From: Parasitella parasitica
Lineage: Eukaryota; Mucoromycota; Mucoromycetes; Mucorales; Mucoraceae
DNA: 57,952 bases
Direction: 5' to 3'
Assembly: GCA_025201805.1 (NCBI GenBank)
Contig: MU619294.1
Span: forward strand, 79,283 to 137,234
Shown: positions 37,857-49,255 of the stretch, in pieces
Numbering within the stretch: position 1 is the stretch's first letter
Layout of the letters: every line of letters begins with the position of its first letter
Notes under the pieces: generated by a model
What the model saw: only the letters and a program-made list of their open reading frames with translations
What the model was told of the DNA's origin: nothing
Database searches by the model: none
Position numbers and translations under genes: made by a program

Positions 37857-37985
37857 TCTTCTCCCAGAAACTTCTCAGCTTTTATCAGAAATAAAAGGTT
37901 TGTTATCAGAAACCCTAATACATATTATCACAAACACCGTGACATGTATCATTTACTTGAACTTTTTTTCCAGAAACTGCAAAAT
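37857..37985 (-). repeat. Right terminal inverted repeat of the 1.9-kb element
   Basis: Inverted partner of 36083-36210. It ends with CCAGAAACTGCAAAATGAC. Outside this point the two flanks no longer match. Confidence 0.85.
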
Positions 37986-38154
37986 GACAGTAGAATTCAT
38001 TCACTTTAAGGTTATCAACCACATCTAAAAATGGAAGTATTTGGCGGATAATACGGATACTAAAATCGCGTAAGGCGTCATACTTTTACTTTACGCTTTT
38101 AAAAGCAAATACAGCACTTTTCCATCTATTTACTTCAGTCCAGACTTGTCAACC

Positions 38155-39056
38155 ATGGATCTCAATTCCTCGATAACCTTGGAAGGGTCATCTTCATTAC
38201 TTGTAAACTTCTTTGGTAAGTTTTGTCGCCAAGTTAATGTACTCATCATCTTACGCGTGGTATATTAGAGTGCGGTTTGAATAGGTAAGTCGAATAAGTT
38301 GAAGACACAATTCACGGCAGTCAATAGTAAACTTCCGTATAGCATCCTATACCAACGAGGACTTTACCCTTCAGAAGATTTTGAAATGATTGAGAGATTC
38401 GGCATGAAGGTACTGATATCTGTGAATCCTGAACTTTCAAAGTATATCAACACAATTGTTCAACAGTTGCAAGGTTTGTATTCGATGCCTGAAATACGAA
38501 AAATAAGCTCACAAGTTGAATAGAATGGCTAAAAACTAATACGATTAGTAAGCTTGTTATTGTAATTAAGTCAAGAGATAAATTGAAAGTGTTGGAAAGA
38601 TGGATTTTTAATATTGAAGTAAATGGTGAAAACGGCCTTCCAATGGCAGAAAACATACCACCTGACGAGTAAAGACATACCATTCCGTTCGTACATGTAC
38701 TTCATACGCTGATTATTACATTTATAGGGCCAATGTTATTCAAAAAAATACAAAAAAGCAGATTCAATCCATCTTACGACAAATTACAGCCAGCGTGTCT
38801 TATTTACCAGAATTAGAAGTAGATGACTGTAAGATGACACTAAATCAAACAAAAATTTGTTATGTAACAAAAGTTTGTAGGTACGTTCAACGTATTAGTC
38901 TATGCCAATAAAGATGTAGTTGTGCCTGTGACATGGGGAGATAGCGGACCAAATCTTATTGAAGGAGGTGGAGAACATGTTCGTTTGAAGTCTTTTAATA
39001 CACTGGTACACAAGGTCGATTCATTTGTCGCATATAAAATGGACGATGGTTTATAA
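38155..39056 (+). CDS. MAD2: Spindle assembly checkpoint protein MAD2 (HORMA domain)
   Basis: Six exons (38155-38215, 38269-38284, 38343-38473, 38524-38668, 38728-38828, 38881-39056) total exactly 210 codons, 209 aa, the usual MAD2 size. The HORMA landmarks are clear: ITLEGSSSLLVNFF, then GLNSILYQRGLYPSEDFEMI, LQEWLKTNTISKLVIVIK, LERWIFNIE, ILRQITASVSYLPELE, DVVVPVTWGDSGPNLI and VRLKSFNTLVHKVDSFVAYK. The C-terminal safety-belt region is complete. Exon 2 is only 16 nt. MAD2 inhibits APC/C-Cdc20 at unattached kinetochores. Confidence 0.96.
38269..38284 (+). other. 16-nt microexon of MAD2
   Basis: It supplies part of Glu, then Cys, Gly, Leu, Asn and part of Ser between VNFF and ILYQRG. Without it the conserved GLNSILYQRG motif cannot be made. 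Flanking introns are 38216-38268 and 38285-38342, both GT..AG. Confidence 0.85.
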
Positions 39057-39188
39057 AAAAACACAAAGCACAAGCACAAGCACTAGCAAATACAAAAACA
39101 AAAACAAAATAAAAACAAAACTTTACAATAAGGCATATATAACTCTTAAAATATTGTTCAAGTCTATTTGTTTAAAATCTAGATTACT

Positions 39189-40804
39189 TTATCCTTCTTG
39201 ACCAAAATCTTGCGTGAAGCTGACATGTTGTTTTATGTCTAAATCATTCACTGTAGGGCGAGAACTCTCCACAGCTTTCAAAAAGTCTTCAACCGTTAAT
39301 TCAGGTTCTAATAATTGATCTGCCTCAATATCCATCAAACTCATAACTTCAGCACAAGGATCTTCAGGTGGACATGGAGTAAAATATTGGCTCGTTGTTT
39401 CTGCGTTTACACGAGATGGAGCAGTGATCTAAGAAATAATATAGTTAACACATAGTACACTATATTAATTCGAAAAAAAAAACTCGTACAACTTTAAAAT
39501 GAGTAGCCATCTGAAGTTTTCGAATAGGTTGCATAAGAGCATCTCTAACCAAGACAGCAATATCTGATCCCGAGTAGCCATTCGTCATGCTGGCCAGCTG
39601 CTTGAACTCTTGTTTCGAGAGTGTGCAAGGCGTGTTACCCACATTAAGAGCAAACAAATTAGCACGGGCATTAGCGTCAGGAAGAGGAATATAAATACGT
39701 CTCTCAAATCTGTAAATAGTCAGCAATTGCAGCGTAAAAATCGACAAAAGAAAATATAGAGTACTGCACCTTCTTCTGATGGCAGAATCAAGCTGCCAAG
39801 GTATATTCGTGGCACCGAGTACCAAAACTCCATCCATATCATTTCCTACACCGTTCATCTGTACCAAGAATTCTGTCTTGATACGACGAGAAGCTTCTGA
39901 TTCGCCCTCACCTCTCGAGCCACATAGAGAGTCAACTTCATCAATGAAAACAATAGCAGGTTTGCTCTCTCTAGCCATTTGAAACAGCTGCTTGACTAAT
40001 CTTTCACTTTCACCAAGCCATTTTGAAACTAAATCAGAAGACGATACAGAGAAAAATGTCGCATTTGATTCTGTGGCCACTGCTTTTGCTAGATATGATT
40101 TACCCGTACCAGGAGGTCCGTAAAGTAAAATGCCTCGCCAAGGTTTACGTTGACCAGTGAAAAGATGAGGAAATTTTATGGGGAGTATAACCGCTTCTTT
40201 CAAAGCTTCTTTTGCTAGTTCTAAACCAGCAACATCGTTCCAGCCCACATTTGGTTTTTCAGTCAAGATTGCACCAGATAGATTGGCTCTCATTTTTTTC
40301 ATATCAGCATCATCATCCTCGTTAGCTCCTTCACTAAATGAACATGTGGTATGATCAGCATAGTTGTATACTTGGCTTGCATATCCACCTTACACTTTTT
40401 TCGTCTTCCCAGCAGCTGGACTCTTATTAGCTGGGCTATTCCCCTTATTTTGCTTGGTATTTTCGTCTTGCGTATTTAGAAAAGTCTTTAGAGTTTCAGC
40501 TCTATCCAAGTACTCGACAAGCTTTGCGCGAATACGTTCCTTTAATTTATCGTTTTTTTCATCTAAAAGAATATTAACTCACACGATTTGACAATATACG
40601 CTAAGGTCTACATACATGTGATAGCTGCCATGAAGTATTCCAAGCATAATTGATACGAGTTGTAAGCGTCTTCATAATTTTTATTGCGGTCTGCTTCGGT
40701 TGCTTTATTAGCTAAATCAATCGCTTTCTATTAAATGCATGAATAAATCAAAACGTAGAAACTCTATATGAGTTAGTTACCGAAAGAAAATCGGTATTGG
40801 ACAT
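39189..40804 (-). CDS. VPS4: AAA-ATPase VPS4 (ESCRT disassembly)
   Basis: Starts MSNTDFLS at 40804; the next exon continues [20 protein letters not shown], the N-terminal MIT domain that binds ESCRT-III tails. The AAA core (40302-39460) shows [20 protein letters not shown], Walker [14 protein letters not shown], the pore-loop region [15 protein letters not shown], Walker [13 protein letters not shown] and [20 protein letters not shown] (join before FERR). The C-terminal part has [20 protein letters not shown] and, in the last exon, [20 protein letters not shown], the beta-domain/C-helix region. It is divergently paired with CLPTM1 over 357 bases. VPS4 recycles ESCRT-III at endosomes. Confidence 0.95.
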
Positions 40805-41161
40805 GGTTTAAAGAGGAAAATGCAAAAAGTTCTACGATTCCCCTGGGGCAATAGATTGTTTGCACAAGTGCAGAGCTAAAAAGTCACAAGACTTCTCTCT
40901 CGTTCATGTAAATCGTACATGCCTGAATTTTTAGAAGTAAAGTCTATAATCAATAAATTGTATTCTTTGATATCTTCACACTGCGTATTTTTGATCCAAG
41001 AGAATGTTGATTGGTATTATGGCATTAATTGATACCACAAACCACGGTTTTAAACTTGGAACGACGAGTAATTTGAAGATGTACAAAGAGAGTCCCAATC
41101 ATCTTTTGAGTTAAAAATCAAAAAGCCAAACTTTCTAAACTTTCTCCTTCCTTTGTGAGAA

Positions 41162-43507
41162 ATGTCAGAAAATAAAGAGGCGGGTCCATCTCAACCTGAG
41201 GCAGGTGCAAATCCTGGACAAAAAAAGAGCTTTATGCAAAAATATGGTGGCTCGATTATTCAGATGGTGCTCTTTTGGTTGATTATGAAGGTTGTAACCG
41301 CAGGTAATCTTGAAAAAAGGAATAATTACAGCATTCAATTAAATTACCTGATAAAGGCTTCAATAAACCATCAAACGAGATGATAAATAATAACGTTCCT
41401 ACTTCGGAAAATGGCATACCTGTTGCTGCTAAACCTACGTTTATCCCTGGCTCAGCAACACTTCGCGATTATACCCAGGGAATTCCAAACCATGTTTTTT
41501 ATTATCCTCATCCTAGTATTCCTCTCTCTGACCTCCCAGAAACTTTTGTGCCTCTTTGGCAATCAGGCGTTCCTTTGGAAGTTTCTATCTTTGTCAATGA
41601 AGACGAATATTTTACGGATTATCAAGCGACACCTAGTTTCAAGGCTTCTGGTATTAATTACGGCCAACAGTTCGAACCTAAAGAACATCGTATTGAAATT
41701 CCTACAACTAAGGTAAGAGCATACCTTTACTATTGAAGACCAGATTATCAACTACATTATACATAGAGCATGCAACATAACGGAACCGTGTATGCTCATG
41801 TATTTATCACTCAACATGGAATACCGATTGATCCAAACGATGAATTGTTCAATGCGGATTCAACCGTTTATTATAGACATGGTAACACATCATAAAATCA
41901 AGCATCAGTAGATTAATGTCACCCGAATTAAAATTATATTTCTTTAGTTTTGACCAAATTTTATCCTGCCAAGACAATTGTCAAACAAAAGAATCTTTTA
42001 AAGAAAGGAAGCGAGGAAGAAAAACAAGAAGCTACCGAGAACAAAAAAGACGACAATAGCCTGCAAGCTGAACAAGTAAATTCATGACTTGGTCCGCATT
42101 TTACTTTATTTGATATTGATTGATTTCATAGAAAACTACTCCTACCCCAGGCATCGCAGGCCTTGGGGCAGGTATTTTGGGAAACTTGACTCGCCGGGCT
42201 CCTTTGGTAGCCTATTGGCAACAAAACGTAACAATTTCTCTACTTAGTGATGCAAAAAACGTACTTCCAAAGACTGGTTTGCAACCTCCAGTTATCAAAT
42301 GTAAAACTATGAAACTATCAGCATATGTATTGGATTTTTTAAACAACTATATTCTATGTAGATGTTCAATTTGATCATAGGCTTACCCGTAGTCCCTCTG
42401 GAAAACAAGGATTTTATAGACCAATTTTATTTCCCAACGATTTCTGGGCTTTGCAACAGAACGCTTTTGCTGTCAACGAGTCAGTTCACAGTTTGCCGCT
42501 GAATATCCGTATTGAACCTATCTCCATGTGGAAATTCAACATTTTTGCATCTCTCGATGATTCAATGAAGCAACAGGCCAATAGTCCAATCGGTGGCATG
42601 AGTTCAGGGGATATGGACGAAATTAAGCGCATGTTTTTAGAGACAAATCCTGTCCTTCTGGGTACGACAATCGCTGTCAGTTGCTTACATTCTTTATTCG
42701 AGATGCTTGCCTTTAAAAACGACATTGCTTTTTGGAAGAAAAAACAAAACAGTGCTGGTATCTCAGTTCGAACATTGATTGTAAATATTTTCTTTCAAAT
42801 TGTCATCTTTCTGTATTTACTGGACAACAATCAAGAAACTTCATGGATGGTCCTGATCAGCCAAGGTTTTGGTCTGGCTATTGAGTTGTGGAAAGTGTTT
42901 AAAGCCCTCAAATATGAACTAGTCTGGACTCCTGGATCACTTTTGCCTTCGTTGGGACATCAAAAAACCGAACAAACCGAAGAAGAAGACGATACTGCCC
43001 AATACGATGCTATTGCATTCAAATACTTGAAATGGCTTTCGTACCCCTTGTTGGCAGGTTATGCAGTTTACTCATTATATTATGATGAGCATAAAAGTTG
43101 GTATTCCTATGTCCTCAAGACTTTGGTAGAATTTGTCTATATGTTTGGTTTCATCACCATGTTACCACAATTGTATATCAACTATAGACTCAAAAGTGTT
43201 GCCCACATGCCATGGAAGACCCTGATGTACAAATCGTTGAATACATTTATTGGTAAATCGCTTGAAAAATTGTATTGTCAACATCGCACTAATTGTTCTT
43301 CCTGTAGACGATTTGTTTGCTTTTGTTATCAAAATGCCAACTTTGCATCGACTTGCTTGTCTTCGTGATGATTTTGTATTTTTCGTTTATCTGTATCAAA
43401 GGCATGCCTACAAGGTTGATCACACGCGAGCAAATGAGTATGGACAAGTTGGCGAAGAAGTGACAGAAGAGGATAAAAAGAATAAGGAAACCAAAAAGGA
43501 TAAATAA
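41162..43507 (+). CDS. CLPTM1 family multi-pass membrane protein
   Basis: Seven exons (41162-41303, 41357-41712, 41767-41881, 41948-42075, 42132-42300, 42362-43252, 43308-43507) total 666 aa, close to human CLPTM1. There is a short N-terminal hydrophobic segment (IIQMVLFWLIMKVVTA), then a large lumenal domain (YWQQNVTISLL, LNIRIEPISMWKF). A cluster of TM segments follows, with hallmarks LFEMLAFKNDIAFW, SVRTLIVNIFFQ, FGLAIELWKVFKAL, FVYMFGFITMLPQLYINYRL KSVAHMPWK (in outline), DDLFAFVIKMPTLHRLACLR and VFFVYLYQRHAYKVD. The tail is charged (VTEEDKKNKETKKDK). Family members sit in ER/plasma membranes and influence receptor trafficking or lipid scrambling. It ends 87 bases from the convergent SmG stop. 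Confidence 0.94.
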
Positions 43508-43593
43508 AAAAAACAAGAATGTCTTGGGGAGGATTTATTTGAGATGCTTTTTCGTATCTGATCCAAGCTGAAATCCTTCTTTATCTTACACAT

Positions 43594-43935
43594 TTAAATA
43601 CGTTCAAGAGCTTCCATAATCGAGATACTGTTTCCACGAATAACCTACAAACATGTATAAAATCTTAGCGGAATTGACGATGATTGTAACCGGAATGCAT
43701 CATACCACCATGCCAATGTTATGCTTTTCAGTTGCACTGATTTCTTCGACAGTTTCATCCAAGACAATGTTCATAAAAGGATCAAATCCACGAAGAACAC
43801 CAGTAACCTTGCGGTTTCCATTCAACTGAAGCGAGAGGCGCTTATCCATGTATCTAACATACCAAATGATCAGTTATTGTTGAATTTGATTGTATAGTCT
43901 TACTTTTTCAATTCTGGTGTGGTAGTTTTTCCCAT
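43594..43935 (-). CDS. SMX2: Small nuclear ribonucleoprotein SmG
   Basis: Three exons (43935-43904, 43853-43706, 43644-43594) give exactly 76 aa, the SmG length. The sequence starts [20 protein letters not shown], then [20 protein letters not shown] (Sm1 motif with the G..GFD..MN signature), then VLDETVEEI, and Sm2 [20 protein letters not shown]. It is a core component of the heptameric Sm ring on U1, U2, U4 and U5 snRNAs. LSm7 is the nearest alternative, but RGNSI and the length favour SmG. Confidence 0.95.
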
Positions 43936-44331
43936 TGTATGTTAAAAATCAAAGCGCGTTGATGTGATTATTATATCTCTCAACTTGTTGATGAAGAAAA
44001 GAAAGGAGGGCGAAGCAAAAGTTTTTTTTTTATTTTATTTTTTACTCAGGCTTTTACCTACCATCACCGCCACTCGATTGACAGTATTGCTTTGACTTGA
44101 TGGGTCAGATCTAAATATGAATAAAAATACAATAAAAATAGGAACTATTGGTGACCACATATGCTATTCAATATAACGGCATAACATCTTGTACTTGTAC
44201 TTGATAGAGAGATTAATACATTAGTTGTGAAGCCATCATCTTCAGAAGCATTACAACGCCGACGTAAATTCCAGCAAGAAGTTAAACACTTGTTTTCTAT
44301 TACTTTATTCCCTACCCCTACACTTTTTAAA

Positions 44332-44596
44332 ATGGCTAAAGCAAACAAATTTTACACTTTTCTGATAATGTGTAGTGGCATGGCTGCTGGAAGTACAGTT
44401 GTAAACAGAGTAACTACTTGCGCTAATATATGTTTAGACGCAGGTTATGCTAAATTCTTTTTTTTTTATTTATTTAATCGTAGGTCTTGAAACCAGACAT
44501 GGTAAGCATATATACAATCTATTCTGTTCATAAACACTCACCCAATATCTGCAATAGTCTATTCCAAAACTCCAGCTCCCCAAGGAATCCGAATAA
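44332..44596 (+). CDS. BRAWNIN/UQCC6-like mitochondrial micropeptide (DUF4516-type)
   Basis: Three tiny exons (44332-44409, 44484-44501, 44558-44596) give a 44-aa protein. It starts MAKANKFYTFLIMCSGMAAG, then STVVNR, VLKPDM and SIPKLQLPKESE. One hydrophobic helix is followed by AG..VV.R...PD.(S/T)IP, the pattern of vertebrate BRAWNIN (UQCC6), a single-pass inner-membrane micropeptide needed for respiratory complex III assembly. Exon 2 is 18 nt. The frame is open upstream to 44227 and would add a basic, hydroxylated 35-residue leader, so a longer start is possible. Assignment rests on pattern memory, not on a search. Confidence 0.6.
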
Positions 44597-44941
44597 AATA
44601 CCTGCCATCTCATATATTTATGAAGGTTAAGCAATGTGAAATATAACTATAATTGATATTATCAAAGCGCCAGCTATTTTTATTGTGAGATTACTCAAAG
44701 CAATTCTTCGAATGCGTGCCAACAAGTTAAAATCTTCTAAAGCTTGAGCAAATTAGCCGGATACAACTGAAAAATAAAAATAACCCCCCCCCCAATATAC
44801 TGTCAAATAACGGTTCAAGATTGTGATGTCCACAGAAGTGCACAAGTGGCAATCCTGGTGCATCAAAAGTTTTCGGTGCACCAAAAATTTGCTTGTAATT
44901 ATAGAACAGTCAACTTCTTTTTTTATCTTCAACAAAAACTC

Positions 44942-45628
44942 ATGTCTACTGGAAATAAGCGTATCAAGGGAATAAGTGTACCAAGGCCTTTCTATTATGG
45001 CAGCATCGCTTATCCATTAAACGGGAAAAAGGCATCAGATGCAGATCATACTCATAAATGGACTGTGATGGTCAAAGGACTTGATAACGAAGATCTTGGC
45101 TATTACATCAAAAAAGTAGTGTTCAAACTACACGAAACATATCCGAATCCGTTAAGAAGTAAGTATGTTTCCGCGCTAAAGGCACACAGTAGCTAATGCA
45201 TACCGAAAGGTGTTGATCAACCCCCTTTCGAGGTGTCAGAAACAGGCTGGGGAGAATTTGAAATCATGATCAAGATCCATTTTCATAGCATTGCCAGCGA
45301 AAAACCTGTCGTTCTTTACCATCATTTACGACTTCATCCTTACGAAGATGACGTTAATGGACAGCCTTGGCCGAAGGATAAGCCTGTGATGAGTCTATTG
45401 TATGACGAATTAGTCTTTAACGAACCTACAGAATCTCTATACCAAGTTTTTTCGGAACATAATGCTTTGAATGTCAATTTACCCAACAAAAAAAGCATAA
45501 AAGACTCTGCATCGCCATTGTTTAGCACCCAACTGGAGCAAGAAGAAAATGAACGGTTGGATAACGCACAACAAGAAATCAATTCGCAAATTTCAGCATT
45601 GAAGCAGAAAATGGCTTTATTTGATTAA
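44942..45628 (+). CDS. YAF9: YEATS-domain protein YAF9/GAS41
   Basis: Two exons (44942-45158, 45210-45628) give 211 aa. The YEATS domain fills residues ~5-130: GISVPRPFYYGSIAY, HTHKWTVMVKG, VVFKLHETYPNPLRSVDQPP (join inside), FEVSETGWGEFEIMIKIHF (acyl-lysine-binding WGEF loop) and LYHHLRLHPYE. The C-terminus is a coiled coil (EENERLDNAQQEINSQISAL). YAF9 is shared by the NuA4 acetyltransferase and the SWR1 H2A.Z-loading complex. I start at 44942 because the in-frame upstream codons (from 44846) are not conserved-looking. The stop is 35 bases from the stop of the convergent F-BAR gene. Confidence 0.94.
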
Positions 45629-45663
45629 TGTACATACAAGGTTCTTTTTAACTAAATAATAAA

Positions 45664-48375
45664 TCAAGCGCTTTTCATGAAATTGCTGGGGATAGAGGCA
45701 GCCGTAGACCAGGTTTGTCTGTATTCGTCGTAAACAGCACCAAACCACCATGATTCCTGCGCCACATCAGCTTCAAGAATACCCATTAAATTGTTTGCTT
45801 TGAATGTGAGTTCATCATCTTGGCCATCATAATCATACTTTGCACGAGCTGTATGTTTAATCGAGTTTAGTAAATCAAACAATGTAAATCGCAAAGTTTA
45901 TACTAACCCCAGAATCGAATTGGCCTTCGATCTGCGTATTGTGATGGCCTTGATGGTATGGGATGGGTCCCATTTGTGGGCGGTGGCAGAACACCACCGG
46001 GAGAAACGCTTCTTAAAGTAGCATACGACATGGATGGAGATAGCTCGAGATTGGTAGATATGGGCGGCGGTAATGTACCTCTTAGTGATTGCATGGGCTG
46101 CATCATGGGCGAATGAATCGGCGGTATCATGGATGAATGCATTGGTTGCATCATGGGTGAGTGCATTGGCTGCATCATGGGCGAATGCATTGGTTGCATC
46201 ATGGGTGAATGCATAGGTTGCATCATAGGCGAGTGTATTGGCTGCATCATTGGGGACCTCATAGGCTGCATCATTGGAGACTTCATAGGCTGTATCATGG
46301 GCGAGCGAGTTGGTTGGAATTGCTGCGGATGAGAGCTCTGTTGATATCCGAGATTGTGGTCTGGTGAATTTTGCTGCTGTGCTGGCGAACTATACAAGCT
46401 ATTTTGAACGTCTCTGAATATCTGTTGCGCCGGAGGCCGTGGTGATTTTGGAGCAGTTACTGGGGGCGTTAGCGGCTCAGGTGTAGAGCGCAGTGATGTA
46501 TTTGTAGAGTAAGTCTCTGATGGTTCTTGCGCATCATGATTTGTTCTATGGGCGAGTCGTCTAGATGGAATGGAGCCAGCATCAGGTTTATACTCGGATG
46601 GCTGTCTCCTGGACTTTGCTTGATCACTGACAACGGCGTTAGGGTGTGGAACACTTTTGGCATCTTCAGTTACAGTGGATTTTGGTTTTTCAAATGATTT
46701 CAAAAGAATATCCAAGGAACCAGAGGCTTCAGGTTTGTATGCAGGATTGTCTCCTCTGGTTGAAGAATACGCTGGATTTTGTGGCTCCACTTTACTTTGT
46801 TGGCGAGTCAAAGACATTTCGCCCCAAGCTTGCTTCATTAATGACTCATCAAGCGGCTTTCTTTTGATCTGACCTCGACTGGCAGTGCTTTCCATATTTT
46901 TGCTTACATGTCCTTTGATTTGATTATTAAATCCGTTTCTTGATGTGAGAGTATTTCTCTTCTCGTCTGTTGTTGAGGCGGTAGATGCTTCACTCAATTG
47001 TTGTTGCTGCTTCTTTTTCGCACCTTCCAATTCATTCTTCTTCAAAGACTCTTGCTTACTTTTTTGTCTTGGGTCTATACTCACTTTCTCTGCAACGTTC
47101 TCCTCTTGTTCCTGAGCATGTTGATCTTTTTGTGCAGACTTTGACACCTGTTTTAACTGCGACTGTACGCCTTGCTGACGGGCTGATTTTGATGGCGGCT
47201 TTGGAGGATTGTTTTCAATAGAAGTTCTTTCTGCTTGATTCTTCTTCTTTTGTTCTCCCCACAACTCGTCCACATACTCTTTCGTGGCTATAAATAACAC
47301 ATCTAAGTACGCTTACAGTCTGCTACATTAAATATTGTCTTACTTGGGATTTCGGTGCCTGTGGCGAATAGTGATATACATTTTTCAATCTCTTGGTCAA
47401 CATGGCATTTTTCTAATTGTTGGCGAATATTTTCACAGCACTATTGCAAAAAAAAAAAAAAAAAAACTCCCCATTAGGACAATGCCAACAATATTCGATA
47501 TATTCATCGTAGTACCTCGTCTTGAATAAGCAGCGTAGCTGACACTTGGTTTGCATAATCCCATACATTACACTTTAAAAACTCGACTCGATCTTTTTCC
47601 ATGGCCTCCATAACCTATTTATTTATATTAATGCTGAATTTATGCTTGAGAGTAGAAAAGCCACGTTACCTCACAAGCTTCTTCCCAAGCTGAATTCCAT
47701 TCTTGAGCAATTTCATTGACCTTAATCGCCATATCCTTATACTCATTTTCTATGGTCGTGCAAAGAAAACTGTTTAGTATTATCTTTTTTTTCATTCTTG
47801 GCAAAACTTACTCAAAGCTTCCAGAGTAGGAGTGGATTTCCCTTTTGAGATGTCGTGCTCTTTTGTATATTGAGCTCTAACCTAGGAAAGAAGATGCTTG
47901 CTGTGAGTGCCATTTCTCTCTTTGCATGCATATAAATGTCTACCTTGAGCAACTGGAGAATCTTTTCCTTTCGATGCTGATATAATTCATTCAGAGATGC
48001 TGTCCATTTTGATAATAACTCTCTATATTCTGTCAGCTTGGTGTGACATTTAGCAGCGACTTGGGTCGCTAATGCATCAGATAGATCCAAATGAGTTGTC
48101 GCCGTCCTGTTCAATTCTGCTGAAACTGCACCGTAAGCAGCGGACACACCCCCAGCATCCTCTTGTCCTTTATTTTTGCTATACAACTGCAATAATTTTT
48201 CTCCAAATTCGCTTTCCAAAATTGATCTTTGAACATAAATTTCGTGAATCATTTCGAGGTCTTGGTGCGTCGAGTTCATGTAGTTCAAAAGTGTCTCCAT
48301 TCCTGATTTATCCTTTGACCAAAAATGATCAATAAAAGATGCTTGTTCCTCTTGCTGTTGAACGTTTGGAGGCAT
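45664..48375 (-). CDS. F-BAR/SH3 protein of the Cdc15/Imp2/Hof1 (PCH) type
   Basis: Multi-exon gene starting MPPNVQQQEEQASFIDHFWS at 48375. The F-BAR domain (residues ~10-270) shows GMETLLNYMNSTHQDLEMIH, YVQRSILESEFGEKLLQLYS and EEACEVMEAMEKDRVEFLKC, and ends near CISLFATGTEIPT. A long disordered part follows, rich in Ser, Pro and Gln. It contains SPMMQPMH-type octad repeats and several proline runs. The C-terminal SH3 domain reads ARAKYDYDGQDDELTFKANN, then WWFGAVYDEYRQ and IPSNFMK (join before ARAK). Such proteins bend membrane and organise the actomyosin ring at septation or endocytic patches. The exact paralogue type is not resolved. Confidence 0.88.
46085..46315 (-). repeat. 24-bp tandem repeat encoding SPMMQPMH
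   Basis: About nine or ten 24-bp units inside the F-BAR/SH3 gene give the octad SPMMQPMH, with edge variants such as SPMIQPMK and SPMMQPMR. The reverse strand of the same array spells a Gly/Cys/Ile repeat that is only a shadow. Confidence 0.9.
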
Positions 48376-48532
48376 TTTGTGATTTACTGGAAGAAAAAAA
48401 GAGAGAATAGTAAAACGAATCAAGTTAAATATGTCGTAAATGAAAACAAAAGGCTATATTTGGACAAAGGTGATACTAGCATAGCTTAATTTGGACAATG
48501 AAAAATAATGTTTTAATATTATATGAATACAT

Positions 48533-49218
48533 TCAAGGATTATTATTAGAATTATTATTATTTGGCGTATTATTGCCCTGCTGTTGTTGGAAATTCATCA
48601 TATTGTTCCTCTGTTGAGCTGCTGCTGCCGCCGCCGCCGCCTGTTGTTGGAATTGTAAATTCATTTGAAATTGTTGTAGTCCCTGAGGTTGTTGTCCTAG
48701 CAATGCCGCTGCACTGATATTAGGCGTACCAGCTCCAGGGGCCGTCGATAAACCGGGCGTACCTGGTGTTGCTGTTGCTGCCGCTTGCTGTTGAGCTGCT
48801 GCTGCTTGCAATGCTGCTGAATTGATCATGTTTGGATTAAGTCCTGCCATCATCGCTGAACGATTCAAATCTTGTACATTACGCATCATACCACTATTTT
48901 GTCTCATTGCTTGGAGTGCTGCCAGCTGCTGTTGAGTTAGAGGTCCCTGTCCTCTTCCTCTTCCTCTCATTGCATTCAAGTTTCTTTGCATCATCAGTTG
49001 CTGAAGCATCTGTGCTTGCTGAGGATTGATCTGTGCATTAGCCGGCGAGCCCTGCTGCGTTACTTGTTGAGCTTGTTGCTGTGGTGTGCCTTGTTGGCTA
49101 GGTATTTGATGAGCAGATACTTGTGGAGTGCGTCCAGCTTGGGCAACAACACGAGCTTGTGCTTGTTGTAATGCCTGTTGTTGGGCTTGTTGCTGCGCTT
49201 GTAGCTGTGCTTGCTGCT

Positions 49219-49255
<37 letters not shown>

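Larger units (their letters stand above)
36083..37985. mobile_element. TIR DNA element, about 1.9 kb, no coding capacity seen
   Basis: The two ends are inverted copies of each other over about 125 bp: 36083-36210 and 37857-37985. The shared core runs from TTTCTG..AAAAGTTCAAGTAAATGATAC through GTGTTTGTGATAATATGT, ATTAGGGTTTCTGATAACAA and ACCTTTTATTTCT to GAAGTTTCT, with a handful of mismatches and one small length difference. The interior is AT-rich. Its frames (36333-36524, 37304-37492) have no transposase motif, so it looks non-autonomous (MITE-like or a deletion derivative). I could not define a target-site duplication by eye. Confidence 0.7.

Noticed and set aside
44145-44348. Minus-strand frame overlapping the micropeptide gene start
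   Set aside because: Antisense to the BRAWNIN-like exon and its promoter; no family likeness.
46129-46332. Plus-strand Gly-Cys-Ile-rich repeat frame
   Set aside because: Antisense of the SPMMQPMH repeat in the F-BAR gene.
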